Counted from the stretch's first letter, positions 1-11,664 are shown. The stretch: DNA of 64,000 bases from Euborellia annulipes (GCA_023213315.1 JAKCPI010004312.1:21974-85973); one strand, 5' to 3'. Made by a program: numbers and translations. Notes: generated by a model not told the origin, from the sequence alone.

Positions 1-60
1 TGGCTGGTGGAATTTGTATCAGGAATGAAAGTTAGAAGAAAACGCAACCAGAATGTTTTC

Positions 61-185
61 TTTAAAAATATATTTTAACAGCTTACTTTTCGGCCTTGGT
101 CAAAGTCATCCTCGGATGACCACCAACAGCTCCGAGGAAGGCTTTGACCAAAGCCGAAACGTCACTGTTAAAATACATTTTTAAA
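61..185. mobile_element. Small Penelope-type foldback with hammerhead-like arms
   Basis: The outer arms (TTTTAACAG near 73-81 and CTGTTAAAA near 165-173) are complementary. Each inner arm holds a hammerhead-like core. The plus arm at 132-163 reads CCGAGGA (CUGANGA with U4 changed to C), an extra A, a 7-bp helix II GGCTTTG/CAAAGCC, then GAAACGTC. The minus arm is more diverged (GAAAAGT). No target duplication was identified. Family inferred from the same layout at 13529-13921. Confidence 0.6.
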
Positions 186-235
186 AAAAAAATTTCGTTT
201 TTTTTTTTTTTTTATTTTTTTTAGAGAAGAAAAAT

Positions 236-508
236 TTCAAATCTTATTTTCACGTCCTAGGGGGGGGGGGGTGACTAACTTAAATATAAAATTTCAACCT
301 CCTAGCTCAATTCCTTCATGCTTTAAATTGAACCCAAACAGACACACAGACAGAACATGTCGGGAAAACCACTTTTTTTGGATTCAGGGGCCCTCAAAAC
401 GTGTATATCCATTAAAGTCTCGACATCGAATTTTCGACATGAATCCAAAACTTTCTCTCTATATATATGTATATCAACTTATACATATAGGTAAGAGGAA
501 GTAAAAAT
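236..508 (+). repeat. Family Z repeat, 5'-truncated
   Basis: Matches the right half of family Z (full copy 7240-8038): the cacgtcctag tract, taacttaaatataaaatttcaacc, the acacagacagac tract, ggattcagggg, ctcgacatcgaattttcgac, and the terminal gtaagaggaagtaaaa. A run of ten G follows the cacgtcctag tract. Confidence 0.75.
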
Positions 509-1887
509 TCAAATCCGAATTGAGATTAGTTCTTTATACAAAAAGATGCGGTAACTCACCCCAGTAAAATTCTAAGTGGACTAATCATTTCTTACTTTTC
601 TACCTAATGAAAAAAATCCCTACAAAATTCTGCACGGGATTCGATGGGTTCCTAAGTTACCCAGTGTTATTATCTATCTCTTTATGAGAGTTTCGATATC
701 TTCAAAAATTAATTCCGCCCCAGTAATAATAAATTTTAGAATGACATTAAAATGTTTCTAACCCAATATCCTATTTGATAAATAGTGAATATAAATTTTA
801 ACTCAAACGGAATGCACTTAATTTTTAGTAAAATATTAAAAAACATTAATATCCCTGCGCATTATAGGGGATGGGGCATTAACCCCCTCTTTAAGGAAAT
901 GCGAGCCTTCACCGCGAAATTACTCTCAAAATAATTTGAATACATTTATAAATAATTATTTTAATTTTTATTTTATTTTAATTTTCAACCCTTAATCCAC
1001 CCCTGTGTAAAAGTATATTAAGGAAATTTGATTAACAAAAATATAGGCCATATAGAAAGTACCTATATAATGGTAAATAATGGTGACTTAAGATAAAAAA
1101 TAAAAAACTAATTTTTTTTCAATGACACGTACACTCCCCCTCCCCCTTTCAACAGCTTATATTCTCCCTCTACCCTTAGTGAAATACAAAATATTTAATT
1201 TCATATTCAAAAGAATCGTTTTTCGCAATCAAATTATATGTTTCTTTTCAACGATAAAATGCATAATAATTACCTTTAATAAGACTCTCAAGAGGGTGTG
1301 TTGGCTGACGGAGTGGTCAGGGTGGGTTACACTATATTAATTATTCACTTTGATTCACTTTAAACACAAAAAAGAAGGCAGCGCCTGCCGGCAGGCCGCG
1401 CACTCGACTGAACGAGAGATAGACTTGTCTCTCTCTCTTTTTATAGGAATAAATAGATGGACATAGCAATTCCCTTTTTATTAAAAGTAAAAAAATACCG
1501 TTTGCTCTTATCTAACTATATTTAGAGCTGAAAAAGAATGTCAACAAGTGATTTGGAATATTCCAAGGCCTTTCTCAAATAATCAACCCTTCATTCCCCC
1601 TAATCAACCCTTAATATAATAAAATAATAATAAACGCTATTTTTTGAATGTTTTCTATTTATTTGGCTTCGATTTAGCTAAAAAAAAATTTTAAAAACAT
1701 TTTTTTTTTTTCAATTTTTCAACCCCTTATCCAATCCTAATAAATAAAATAATTAACAATGCTATCGCCTTCAGCGAGCTTCGCGACTAGTCAGAAAAAA
1801 ATTAAAACCCTGAGAAACTTCCCTGGATCCGCCTTTGGGTTTTACACAGTAGGCCTATAATTTTCTAGTATGAGTCTTACTTAGGGC
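509..1887. other. AT-rich stretch without recognised feature
   Basis: Holds A/T homopolymers and a pyrimidine tract near 1131-1175. The open frame at 1122-1340 starts in that tract and shows no domain or biased composition suggesting a protein. I see no gene. Confidence 0.5.
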
Positions 1888-2172
1888 CAGGTGGTTTTCA
1901 AACTTTATGTTACAACCCTCCCTTAAAAATATTTAATCGTATGACGCCCCCCCCCTCCCCCCACACACACACACATTTAATAAAATAATTCAAAAACAAA
2001 AATTTTTAATACTAAATTAAAAACTCCGCCCCAGAATTTTCTAAATTATTTTATTATTTTATTTATAAAACTAGCAATCATTTGGAAAATTGATCTTGGT
2101 GGCCAATATTCGCGCCTCCCCTTAGACTAGTCCGCGCCTCCCTAGGAGGCCCTCACAGTTTGGAAAACGCTG
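1888..2172. mobile_element. Degenerate hAT-like MITE
   Basis: Left end CAGGTGGTTTTCAAACTTT and right end, read on minus, CAGCGTTTTCCAAACTGTG match the CAGTGGTTCTCAAACT type of terminus known from hAT elements. The flanking 8-mers (1880-1887 and 2173-2180) do not match, so the boundaries are tentative. The inside has a C-run and a short CA tract at 1947-1975. Confidence 0.4.
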
Positions 2173-2545
2173 GCATAGAGAGTCTAATAAATAAAATATT
2201 ATCTAGCCGATATTCTTTTCTTCATACATTAACGATTATCCAGCTATAAAATCTACATCTCGTAGTGAATATTTTTCTATATTTATAAATTTTACAAGTT
2301 GTATTCTAATATATTAAATACAAATCTGTCGACACAAAAGTGTCACAAACACAGAACACATCTTTCCACTCACACTAGATTTTAGTATTTCAAAAACCTT
2401 TTTGGAGTCTTTTGTATTTGGTTGAATATTTTGGCCATCTTCAGTTCATAACTTGTTCTTTTATTTTTTTATTTTTAATGTTGCACGCACTTGTTGAGTC
2501 CATTCCTAGACGTCAAGAGTTGACCACGATCCTCTGGTGCGCTGA

Positions 2546-2580
2546 GACGTTTCGGGCAAAATTTATTGATCCATCCTCAG
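2546..2580 (-). ncRNA. Hammerhead-type ribozyme motif, Penelope-like
   Basis: Read on minus: CTGAGGA core, an extra T, a weak helix II (GG/CC closing plus CAA/TTTG inner pairs), GAAA, then CGTC with self-complementary ACGT. Helix I is only GA/TC. A second half-core, CTGAAGATGGCC, lies on the same strand at 2434-2446 but has no GAAA arm. The site is not part of an obvious foldback. Confidence 0.6.
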
Positions 2581-3408
2581 TCTTTCTTCTTCAATAGACT
2601 AGCACACACATCATCTTATATGTAAATTATAATAGGTACTTGTACTCACATTTACTTGTGTACCTAAAATTGTCATCTTTGTGTAAATGATAACTTTGAA
2701 ATAATAAAAGTTGCCTGAAGGATCTCTTTTATTGTTGCAAACTGATTTTGAAGCAAAAGCTTTACCTCTGTTCAAAAAAAAAAACAAATATAATTAGAAA
2801 AGTTCTCAATTAATATTGTTTAAAATCTCTAATTCTGAGAAATCTTAAAAGAGAATTCTTTGTAAATATTTGAATTCTAATCATTTTTTTTCAAATCCGT
2901 TCAACATGAAAACTCCCGATCTATTTATTTACATAATATTTGATGACGAGAAGGGTGTTAAACCTAAAAAAAAAAAGGTAGCAGAGTATGTCCATCCATA
3001 GAAAATCAATGAATCGTCGTCGTTCGGCCCCGTCCCCTTGATTGGATCCAATTTGTTTATTCGATCGAAAGTTTTTCCAAGCAGAGATAATCCGATAAAT
3101 CGTTTCACATAGTTGGCTAAAAAGTTCTTTTCCTCTTCAGGCCCCTTGGGTGCGTGTGTGTGTTTGCGTTTAACTACACGTGCATGAATTTGTTGGAATT
3201 TGCTTACCCTTAGAGTTAAAAAAAAAAAAAATTGTTAACACTCACTGACAAAAAGAGAGAAAATTTTCAGGATATGCCAACTATTTAAACATTTTGAATG
3301 TAAATTATTTTAGATACATAGGGCTTAGAGATGAGATGGTGGTAGTCCAATCAGGAACAAACAGAAGAAGAAAAAACTGTAGCTAGTTTTATTTCATTTT
3401 TTTTTTTT
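2581..3408. other. AT-rich stretch without recognised feature
   Basis: Contains A-runs and a short GT tract near 3152-3163. No open frame of note, no terminal repeat and no tRNA-like box seen. Confidence 0.45.
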
Positions 3409-3640
3409 TACTTTCTCTTACCCTATATATGAAATATATGAAGAAAGTAAAAGAGCTACGAGGTTGAAATTTTATATTTAAGTTAGACACCTTCTCAAGG
3501 GGTGAAAATAAGCTTTTGAACAAAATCGGCCAAAGAGTATTAGTACTTTTTCAGTTTTTTTTATTTTCTCAAAATTCGCTCCAAGGATTTTGATTAAAAT
3601 GCTCTTTAAAAAGTATATTAGAGAAATTTTTCGTGGAAAT
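3409..3640 (-). repeat. Family Z repeat, internally deleted
   Basis: Begins with the family Z terminus read on minus (TTTACTTTCTCTTACC), then gaggttgaaattttatatttaagttagaca, caaaatcggccaaagagta and the ctcaaaattcgctcc block. The cacttttttggattcaggggacc block of full copies is missing. Confidence 0.7.
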
Positions 3641-3763
3641 CGTTTGAAGTACACTACACATTACTGATGTGGAAGCATTCGTAGCGCAGCGCCATCTATG
3701 AATGAATCGGGTGGTCAAGTTTGGAACTTAAGTGCTAAGAGCAACTAAGTATATCTCGACTAA

Positions 3764-3858
3764 AAAAATCTGGTGTGACAAGCACAGTACACAACTCTCT
3801 CTTGCCAAAGGGGCCAAAAGTTGTGTGCTGTGCGACCAGTCACACCAGTTTTTGTTTT
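3764..3858. repeat. Family Z hairpin head
   Basis: Near-palindrome from aaaaaatctggtgtgac to gaccagtcacaccagttttt, with internal arms acacaact and agttgtgtgctgtgcg. This hairpin recurs at least fifteen times in the window, alone or at one end of family Z. Confidence 0.75.
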
Positions 3859-4794
3859 ATTGATTTCCCATTTTGTTGATGGAGTCTTTTGTTTTTATTT
3901 ATTGTCATATAATAAGATTATTTCTCACAAATTTGTTTTTTTTTAAATCTTATTTGAACGTAACCCTTTTAACATAACATTTTTTATATTAAATGTGGTT
4001 AGATTTAATTTTTGAGAGACAAATTTTTGAGCAAATCATATCTTACTATGTAATGTATTGTTTATGAAATTTTAATTTTACTAGTGATGAAATCTAAAAA
4101 ACTCATAAATCTATTCCACCGTAGCTCAACTGAAAGAGCTGTCGAGGAGAAACAATTCCTTTCTTTGAAGTAATTACACTGTGCGTCAAAAATAACATCA
4201 CATTTTGTTTCTTCTTAAGAACTGCTCTTATCTACCTTAATGATACTCTTATTTAAGAGAAACATTTAATATGAAATATCTTATACATTTCTAAGTAAAT
4301 TTAACACAAATACAAATTATTTTAATCAATTTAATACAATTTAAATAAAATATGTCGGTATTCAATTTGAGAGACAAGTCAACGTAATCTTGCTATGTTT
4401 TGTTGGATATTAATTCAAAATTTTGTTTTTATTAGTATTTTCAATAAAATAGACTGAGAAAAACTGAAATGGAAAGATTATTTTAAAATTTCAGAAATTT
4501 GGCGTTAAATTTCGACATTTTTGTCTTTGTTTTATTTAAATATTAATTATTTATTAAAATGATTTAGATTTATGTTAAATTTACTTAGAAATTTTTAAGT
4601 ATATTTCATGTAAAACGTTTAATAAATTACAGTATCATTAGAATAGGTATTTTTAGGAAAAAAACAAGTGTTTTTTTTTTTGACGCGAAGTGTTAAAATT
4701 AATAATATGTGAATCAAAAATAAAAAAAAAAATAAATAAAGTAACGCCATCGTTCATTTAGAATAAATATAATTTATTAAATAGCGGGCATTTA
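3859..4794. other. Very AT-rich stretch, tRNA D-arm-like fragment
   Basis: No gene seen. At 4123-4142 GTAGCTCAACTGAAAGAGC resembles a tRNA A-box/D-arm, but no B-box follows at tRNA spacing, so it is at most a relic or chance match. Confidence 0.4.
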
Positions 4795-4990
4795 AACGCG
4801 CGTCTAGCAGGCAGCTGTCACTTCACTTAGCTATAAAGTCAGTTGCAAAAGATGGCGCAAGTAGTAAGGCCAGCGACGGCCCGTAAGCCCTGCGGGTAGC
4901 CAGCCCTTGGAGGCGTGCGTGACGTCATCAGTTGCACGCTTATGCCACGCGACCGCACCAGCCGCGATGCGATGTGCCTGCCTCAAGGCG
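4795..4990 (+). promoter_or_regulatory. Possible GC-rich promoter-like island
   Basis: This is the sharpest rise in G+C in the first 10 kb, with many CpG dinucleotides. It contains a TATA-like ctataaag at 4831-4838, a TCAGT initiator-like sequence just after it, and a perfect CRE (TGACGTCA, 4920-4927). The long TC microsatellite follows. No convincing downstream open frame is present, so this may be a TE terminus or a distal first exon. Inferred only from composition and motifs. Confidence 0.25.

Positions 4991-4992
<2 letters not shown>

Positions 4993-5026
<34 letters not shown>
4993..5026. repeat. (TC)n microsatellite
   Basis: An almost uninterrupted TC tract of about 34 bases. It creates three overlapping Ser-Leu-rich open frames that are not genes. 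Confidence 0.95.
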
Positions 5027-5030
<4 letters not shown>

Positions 5031-5399
5031 ACGCACACCAACACAAACAAACTCATCTGCTTCTTCTCTCAAGGCTCGGAACAGCCTAGAGCCAGAGAAC
5101 TCGATCAAAACACGTCCAATCATCATCAACCAACTCTACAAATAATACAAATAATATCAATTTTGTAGAGTATTTTTGTGTTTACGAAAGAATTTCGGAT
5201 CATTCATAATTGAAAATTGATTTTCTATAGATGCAAATCCAAAAAGGATGTTCTAAAAATACAAATAAAAATATTGAATAACAATTTCATTTGCGATCGT
5301 TTTCATTCAAAGAAATTTCCTCTCAAATGGGATGAAGAAAGATGAAAAAATAATGGAAAAACATTTGTTCCTTAAAATTCACAAACTTAATAAATTAGA

Positions 5400-5478
5400 A
5401 AAAATCTGGTGCGGCAAAAGGTAAGAGAAAGTTGTGTTCTGGGTTTGTTACACCAGATTTTTTGTGTCGACATATATC
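5400..5478. repeat. Family Z hairpin head, shortened
   Basis: Starts aaaaaatctggtgcggc and ends acaccagattttttgtgtcgacatata. Part of the left inner arm is deleted compared with the copy at 43950-44050. Confidence 0.7.
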
Positions 5479-5494
5479 ATTAATTTCCGCAGAT

Positions 5495-5588
5495 CAGGGG
5501 AGTATATAAAGGGCTGGGGGTGAGGGCCCCCGATATTTTTCAAATATACAGTATATAGACCTACACATATAATGGTATATGCTATAAC
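5495..5588 (+). mobile_element. hAT-like left end, cut by another hAT
   Basis: CAGGGGAGTATATAAAG followed by ggggtgagggccccc and a tacagtatata block matches the left end of the hAT element at 40093-40485. The next hAT MITE begins at 5589, so this copy is a left-end remnant. Confidence 0.5.
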
Positions 5589-5830
5589 CAGTGGCGTAAC
5601 GTATTTTAGCTAGGCCCCGCCGCAACCTTTTTTTCGGGCTCCATTCAGGGCCGAAAACGAAATTTTTGCCGCCTTGCGCAAAAATTTTTTTATTTGCTTC
5701 CCATTAAAATCATTTTACGTTTTTAACAAAATTTTTGCCGCATTGTCCGAAATTTTTGGCAAAGCCCGGCCCGCGGGCCCCCACAAGGTCCGGGGCCCCG
5801 GGGTTTGCGGGGGTGTACGTTACGCCACTG
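5589..5830. mobile_element. hAT-type MITE with 8-bp target duplication
   Basis: The terminal inverted repeats start CAGTGGCGTAACGTA on both ends. Flanking 8-mers are gctataac (5581-5588) and gctatgac (5831-5838), differing at one base, the size expected for hAT. The interior has a degraded form of the ggtaaaatgatttt module (near 5701-5730) found in four other hAT-like copies here. No transposase frame; the open frame at 5674-5877 runs through the right end and is not a gene. Confidence 0.85.
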
Positions 5831-5993
5831 GCTATGACCAATATCTATATTTTTATATGAAAAAATGCGCCGCATAAAAAAAATTAAATATATTAATATA
5901 TAAGCAATTTTATTTAATATTTTGTCTTTGGCAGGGCCGGGCCATTGGAGCTCAGGTAAAATCAGAAAGAATTTGGAGTAAAAAAAAAATCAA

Positions 5994-6362
5994 CTGTTAG
6001 ACTACCCTGCCATCTATTGCAAGAATGCTGAACTAATTTGACAGTTGATTTTTAAATAAATCATCTAAGCTTATTTTAAAAATTTCTTAATTAATATCTG
6101 ATTAATAATAAGAATAAATTCATTTTTGAATTTAAAAAAAATTAAAGATTATTGGGACAGATTGTTTTTTTGTATTTGTCTTGATAACAAAAAAATTAAT
6201 TACGATAATTTTTTAATAAGTCATTAAAAAAATTATAGCTCGATGTCCCAATAATCTCTTATGAATTTAATTCATTTAAAAAAAACCGCATTGAAAAATT
6301 CCTTATAATAGTCTAGTTTTTTTTTTTTAAGTACGTTTAGACGTCGCTCCTGAACCCCCTTA
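5994..6362 (+). repeat. Family U repeat, copy 1
   Basis: Nearly identical to 15716-16099 and to the reverse complement of 27286-27597. Marked by tgccatctattgcaagaatgctga, gacagttgatttttaaataaa, and an internal inverted pair GATTATTGGGACA/TGTCCCAATAATC (near 6151-6256). Confidence 0.8.
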
Positions 6363-7239
6363 AACACCATTCCATCCCCTTTTTTTTCCTTTTTTTTTAT
6401 TCATTTAATAAATTCAGATTTTATTCTCTCTCCCATAAGAAAAAGAAGAGGGAGAGGAAAAAAAAACCATTTCACTGAGTATACACATCATTTATCTAAT
6501 AGATTTTTTGGAAATTTAATCCCACCAGACTCTGATGTTGACGTCATCATCAGAACCCAAAGATGATCCGTCTCTTTGTTGACAAACTTGTCTTTACTTT
6601 TGAATTAATCAAAAAAATAAAAAGATTTTTTTCCTTTACCCCCTCCTTCCATTCAATCATATTTTTAATCCCAGAGGCGAATATAAATGGATATTTGATA
6701 AAATTTCTTATATAATTAAATATAAAAGCTGAAATTGTCCCGTATTTTTTTTTTTTTTTATGTTTCTCATTTACATAACAAATAGAAGGGGATCTTCATC
6801 TTCAATATTTCTTTATTATCCTTTAAATGACATTATCCGATTTAGGATAAAAAAAAAATAAGTCGTTTTAGAAAAATAAAAAAATTATCCTTATAAAACA
6901 GACCTCATTTAATTTTTAATGAAAAAAGAAAAAAAAATGTCAGACTGCATTGCTTTTCATTGACGACATCATTTATCTTAAATTTTATCTCTAAAATAAA
7001 GAGAAAATATTGCCATAATCCCTCATTGTTCTGAAAAAGGAGGCGTATTCTGGAGATTCCAATGTAAATTATCTCCAGAATTGTTTTTTTCAAATTTTGA
7101 ATTTAAAATACTGTAGTTGAAATACGTTGCCCCTAAATAGTCAAAAAATTTTAAATAAGGCCAATACGACTATATCAAGGTGATATATAAATTTTTATAG
7201 TTGGAAAAAATTAAAGTATTGATAATATAAATACTATCT
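6363..7239. other. AT-rich stretch without recognised feature
   Basis: Several T-runs and one perfect CRE octamer (6539-6546). The minus open frame at 6905-7093 is of low complexity and I do not take it as coding. Confidence 0.45.
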
Positions 7240-8038
7240 AAAAAAATCTGGTGTGTCTGGTCGCACAGCACACAACTTTCCCTTACCTTCAGTAACGAAA
7301 AGTTGTTTTGTGCTTGTCTCACTGGAATTTTTCGTGTCGACATATATTTTACGACAGTACGGTAAATTTGAATTTAAGATTTTTTTTTTAACATTCACAC
7401 TTTTTTCTTATTCACACTCACACAAACATTCACACAGTCTTTTCGGCACCTTAAGACTTTACGATAACCGTTATATATATATTATAATATCTATTGGGAG
7501 TCCAGGCATTTGAATTTCAAGAAGTAAAATTTATAAGTATGGGAAAATATTTCTATTTTGTTACCATAGCAACCATTTCTACTATCTTTCCTATGAAGTT
7601 CAGAGTAAAGTAGTCTTCAGAAGATTTGAATCGCAAAATGAGAATATACATTTTAAAGAGCATCTAAAAAATAGTTGATTTATGAATTTAAAAAAAAAAA
7701 TCGTTTTGAGAAAATCGAAAAAAACTGAAAAAGTGCATCAGTAAAGTACTGGTAATCTTTGGCTAATTTTGTTCAAAAGCTTATTTTCACGCCCTAGGTG
7801 GGTGTCTAACTTAAATATAAGATTTCAACCTCGTAGCTCAATTCCTTCATGCTTTAAATTGAACCCAGACACACAGACAGACCATGTCGCGAAAATCACT
7901 TTTTTGGATTCAGGGGACCTCAAAACGTGAAGATCCATCAAAATCTCGACATCGAATTTTCGACATGAATCCAACCCAGAAAGCTCTCACTTTCTCTCTA
8001 TATATATTAACATATACAGAGCTAAGAGAAAGTAAAAA
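7240..8038 (+). mobile_element. Family Z element, near full length
   Basis: Hairpin head at 7240-7350, then a segment interrupted by a SINE1 piece (7379-7507), an X-box-like palindrome gttaccatagcaac (7560-7573), aaaatgagaatatacattttaaagagcat, a caaaagcttattttcacg block, tttcaacctcgtagctc, the acacagacagac tract, cacttttttggattcagggg, cgacatcgaattttcgacatg and the terminus taagagaaagtaaaa. It encodes nothing recognisable. Ends differ from helitrons (no CTRR end) and no target duplication was found. Confidence 0.7.
7379..7507 (-). mobile_element. SINE1, 5'-truncated, inside family Z
   Basis: On minus it runs from the gcctgg segment through the ccgaaaagactgtgtgaatg tail to an A-run; the tRNA head is missing. 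Flanks atttgaatttaag (7366-7378) and atttgaatttcaag (7508-7521) are a target duplication with one indel, so truncation happened on insertion, as in target-primed reverse transcription. Confidence 0.8.
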
Positions 8039-9198
8039 AAAAATAATAATAGCCAACAAAATGGAGGAAGTTCGTTTATATAATGATTTGAATAAACACA
8101 GGGCGGTAGCGCCTCGGTCTAGACGTGAAATCCGCCCAAGGCGCCGGCCGCTTTTCATAACTAAAGAAAGGCCGCCGAAGACGGGCAGTGCGGCTAGTTA
8201 ATTTTATTTTTTATTTTTGCCATAGGCTTAAAATATATTTAATTTCCAAGAAAAATATTTTTTCTCAAATATCGGATGGGATTACCCCTTCCCCCCCCCT
8301 TCCCTTGTATCCGCCCTTGTCTAGAGGTCGAATTTTTTGATGATTACAATATTAAGAGAAAGTAAAAATACGACGTAAATAAAAACCCCTTGTTCGATTA
8401 GCAATTTATCAATAAGAAGAAAAAAAAAAAACCCTTTGAGCACACAATGTGATAACTCTTTGGTATTCAGATAGCATGCTTCCTGCCAACGCTAATTCAT
8501 TTTTTTTCTTCTTCAAGCAAAACGGGATATTTCCAATAAAAATTTCTTCTTTTAATCAGATAAAAGATTGAATTAAATATAAATTTTTTTTTTTTTGTTA
8601 GAAAATTCCTTAATTCTAATTAAGAAAGAATTACAAGTTAAAAGAAAAAATCGAGAGCAACACATTATCTCCCGCTCATTGAAGTCTCCGATAAACTTTT
8701 TATGTTTTTTTCTCTCTTTCTTTCTTTTTTTTTTTGGTTCCAAGATAATCTGACTCATTGACTTCTCACCCGCGCAACTTCTTCTTTAGACAGACAGTCA
8801 ATATAGATTAGGTGAAGGGTTTTCTCTCCCCCCCACCCAGAATGGGGGGAGGGTTCTTCGTCTTCAGAACCGATGAGGTAAAAATCAATGAATTGGGAAT
8901 GAGGGGCTCCTGCCTGTAAAAACTCGCCGCTTGTTCATTAGCCAAGGTATTTCCAACTGAGACCGGCAGGTAGCCACACACACACACACACACACACACT
9001 TATAAGAGAGAGATATATCTATATACTAACATAGAATTACTAAACTCCCATTTCCATAGTAATCATCTGTTGTTGTTCAGATAGTGAAATTGTGTCGGCA
9101 TAACAACGCTCTCTAATTATTAATTAAATGCTTATTAATAAATTCTTTTACGAATAGCTATGAGAAATTAAGATTTTTTTTTTTTAGCAACCTTTAGT
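8039..9198. other. Stretch without gene; simple repeats
   Basis: Has C-runs near 8286-8302 and 8827-8834, T-runs, and an AC microsatellite at 8975-8999. The frame at 7884-8201 runs out of family Z and is not a gene. Confidence 0.45.
8975..8999. repeat. (AC)n microsatellite
   Basis: Twelve or so AC units; followed by a short GA tract. Confidence 0.95.
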
Positions 9199-9790
9199 TA
9201 GGGATGGAAAAGGCGCTCGAATAATCGTTCGATTTTGGAATCGACTCGATATTTTTCGATTCTCTGAATCGATTAATCATTTCTGAAAGTCGACTTTTCG
9301 ACTTTCAAATCGACTTTTTAAAAACTCGTGAAGATAACGCAGTGCTTAAATATATTTATTTGTTTATAAGATTTATTATGTATTTAAACATTTTATTAAA
9401 TACAACACACACAAATATTGTTTTCAATATTTTTATAAAAGAATATTCTATCCAGAAATTGCACGTGATATGGCACCGAACATTAAAATAAAATATGAAA
9501 GTTGAGTATCAAAATAAAACATTAAAATTGAGGAATTAAGAATGCCACATATCTTCACTAACCGATCTTAGAAAGCGTGTTGATTGGTGTGTTATGTGTA
9601 GGTTTTAAAAGAAAGATGAAAGTCAATCAATGAAAACGTTACAAACCATATTACCATCGGATACCAAGTATTGTAAGAAAAAAGTCGAAGTCGTCCAGTG
9701 AGAATCGATTCTAATCGATTTGAAAGAGTTTCAACTTGATTCTAAAAAGTCGATTATTTTCAGTAAAAGATCGATTCTTGAGTCAGAGTG
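9199..9790. mobile_element. Family W element (TAGGGATGG ends), copy 1
   Basis: Starts TAGGGATGGAAAAGGCGC, has TCGA-rich termini (aatcgattaatc, gtcgactttt), and a core with caacacacacaaatattg, tctatccagaaattgcacg, and ccgatcttagaaagcgtg. Two more copies lie at 48947-49473 and 53260-53859. The TAGGG start with ATCGATT-rich ends resembles hAT termini, but no 8-bp duplication was found. The right end is degraded. Confidence 0.65.
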
Positions 9791-10004
9791 GTAGTTAGCA
9801 AAATCAATCGGTGAGTCTTCTCTGTCTTAAAATTTTCTCATATAAATGTTCTTTTTTTTTTATCCCGCTCTGGGAGTAAATACGCGATATTTCAAATGTT
9901 CACCTCGTGGTTAATATTGTGTGGTTAAAGCCAAATTTTTGAATTACCACGACACTGATCAAAACCAAAATTAAAATTAAAAAGAAATTATATTTTGTTA
10001 TCAT

Positions 10005-10060
10005 GATAATCATTTCTCTTATCTTTCCTATGAAGCACAAGAGTAAAATGTGCTTATAAA
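10005..10060 (+). repeat. Family Z fragment
   Basis: Matches the ccatttctcctatctttcctatgaagtac segment next to the X-box palindrome of family Z; the X-box itself is degraded here. Confidence 0.55.
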
Positions 10061-10201
10061 TCGTGTTAAAATCAGTTCTAACATCCTCTCTGAGACGGAT
10101 TCTACCCAGTCACGTGATTAGACTCAGATTAATATTTTTTAAAACCTTTCTAAAAGTACTGACGTCAATGAACAAGGAATTTCCGAATTCCAGATCCGGG
10201 A

Positions 10202-10708
10202 TTATTATTATTTTTTTTATTTGAAATTCCTACCGGGATCACTATTTATTTACCCGAAGTGCTTAAGGGCCTGAAGACACACATCTCAAACCCAACCGGC
10301 CTCTGGCTGTAGTCTTCTACCGGCACCCCGTGAAGTTACATTATTTCCTATCTTTAACTCCTCCTTCTGCGTTTGTTTCTAGCTAACGAGCTAATTCTTA
10401 TTTCTGGTTCCTTTTATCCAAACTCTTCTATCCTAGTTTGAGGAGGGACTCCTCAGCTCCGACTCCTTTCGAAGAATGCATCACTGAGAGGAAATCTTCT
10501 TTACGTCCCTTCAGGACGAGATGTCCCAGCCACTCCTCGTAGAGTTGCCTGGGGGCTATTGTGGGGAGGTCCAATATTCCATTCCATTGCCTGCTTTTGT
10601 TTACATAAAATACATATTTTTATTTAATGAAAAAATCCCGCACGTCCTGGATTTGAACAGGGATCTTCTTTGTGGAAGCCGACTCACTAGCCCGCTTCAC
10701 CAGCGAGT
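10202..10708 (-). mobile_element. SINE2, nearly complete
   Basis: On minus: a tRNA-like head with A-box-like TGGTGAAGCGGGCTAG and B-box-like GTTCAAATCC, then a body with gatgcattcttcgaaaggagtcgg, gccagaggccggttggg and the tail ggaatttcaaataaa followed by A/T-rich simple sequence. About 500 bp is long for a tRNA-derived SINE. The open frame at 10521-10760 is antisense to it and not a gene. Confidence 0.75.
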
Positions 10709-11403
10709 TTTGTTTTTTAACATGCGAAAGAGCTTATTAAAAAAGGCAATGGCGCATTAAAATATAATCAATTTTCATTAGAAAAAATAATTTTTGAGTT
10801 GTGTCTTGTATTTAACATACCACCGAACTCATTAAAACAATTTTTAATTTAACTAAATAAAATCAACCTTCTTTTTCTCTCTGTTTAATATTTGATAAAT
10901 CACCTGATGACGCTGATCACTAATATATATTTTATTATCAATGTTGAAAATAACTTTTTGTCATTAGATCTTTCTTTTTCTGACATGAAACAACAGGTAT
11001 TTTTTTTTTTTTATCTTTTCTAAGGGTATTCATTATCTTATCTTAACCTTTACGAAAATAGAGAAACTAATTATGGAGATATTTTTAGAAGGAGATAGAA
11101 AAAAAGAAGAGGATTATTAAGGAATTGTTTTCTAATAAACCTTTGGTTCAAAATATAATTGACATTAGATTATCATTATTCGTCTGATTAACTTGTATAC
11201 TTAAGCGCAAATATTAAGACTTTAAAATTTATCGAAACAAAAATTATGTTGTAAAATCGTAAAATATCAATTTTTCTGACATGTCCAAATTCGTTTGTTG
11301 CTGGCTCATTGCAAACATCCAATCAGGACAATCTCTTGATTGCAAAATATACTCACATACGTAACTTAAGGGGCCAGTGGAATATAATTTTGTTAATTCT
11401 GTT

Positions 11404-11438
11404 CTGGAGATGGGTGGCGTTTAGTCCCCCGAAACTTC
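11404..11438 (+). ncRNA. Degenerate hammerhead-like motif
   Basis: CTGGAGA (A6 changed to G), T, a helix II-like GGGTGGC...GTCCCC, GAAAC then TTC rather than GTC. It is a diverged relative of 32750-32783. Catalytic bases are missing, so it is probably inactive. Confidence 0.45.
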
Positions 11439-11457
11439 TACAGGGCATAAATAAAAA

Positions 11458-11560
11458 ACTGATGTGACTGGTCGCACAGCACACAAATTTCTCTTACCTT
11501 TGGTATAAGAAAGTTGTGATCTATACTTGTCACACCAGATTTTTTGTGTAGACATATATA
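11458..11560. repeat. Family Z hairpin head
   Basis: Runs aaaaaactgatgtgactggtcgc to gtcacaccagattttttgtgtagac. Both internal arms are retained. Confidence 0.75.
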
Positions 11561-11608
11561 TTCAATTTTCGCCGATATATTAGAATTCAAGGTAGGAAAT
11601 TTATAAGC

Positions 11609-11664
11609 GCCCTCGGGCTTAGTGTATGGGTTAGCGTGCCGGCCTTGTATACCAAGGGTCGCGG
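11609..11664 (+). mobile_element. SINE1 tRNA-like head fused to family Z
   Basis: Holds only the head: gccctcgggcttagtg, A-box, taccaagggtcgcgggtt. It breaks off inside the B-box and passes directly into family Z at the X-box palindrome (11665). Confidence 0.7.

Noticed and set aside
4119..4145. tRNA gene starting gtagctcaactgaaagagc
   Set aside because: No B-box at the right distance and no acceptor stem.
4907..5168. Three overlapping Ser/Leu-rich frames
   Set aside because: All three arise from the (TC)n tract.
7240..8038. Helitron identity for family Z
   Set aside because: The palindrome is at the wrong place relative to a CTRR end, and no TC/CTRR pair with A-T insertion is seen.
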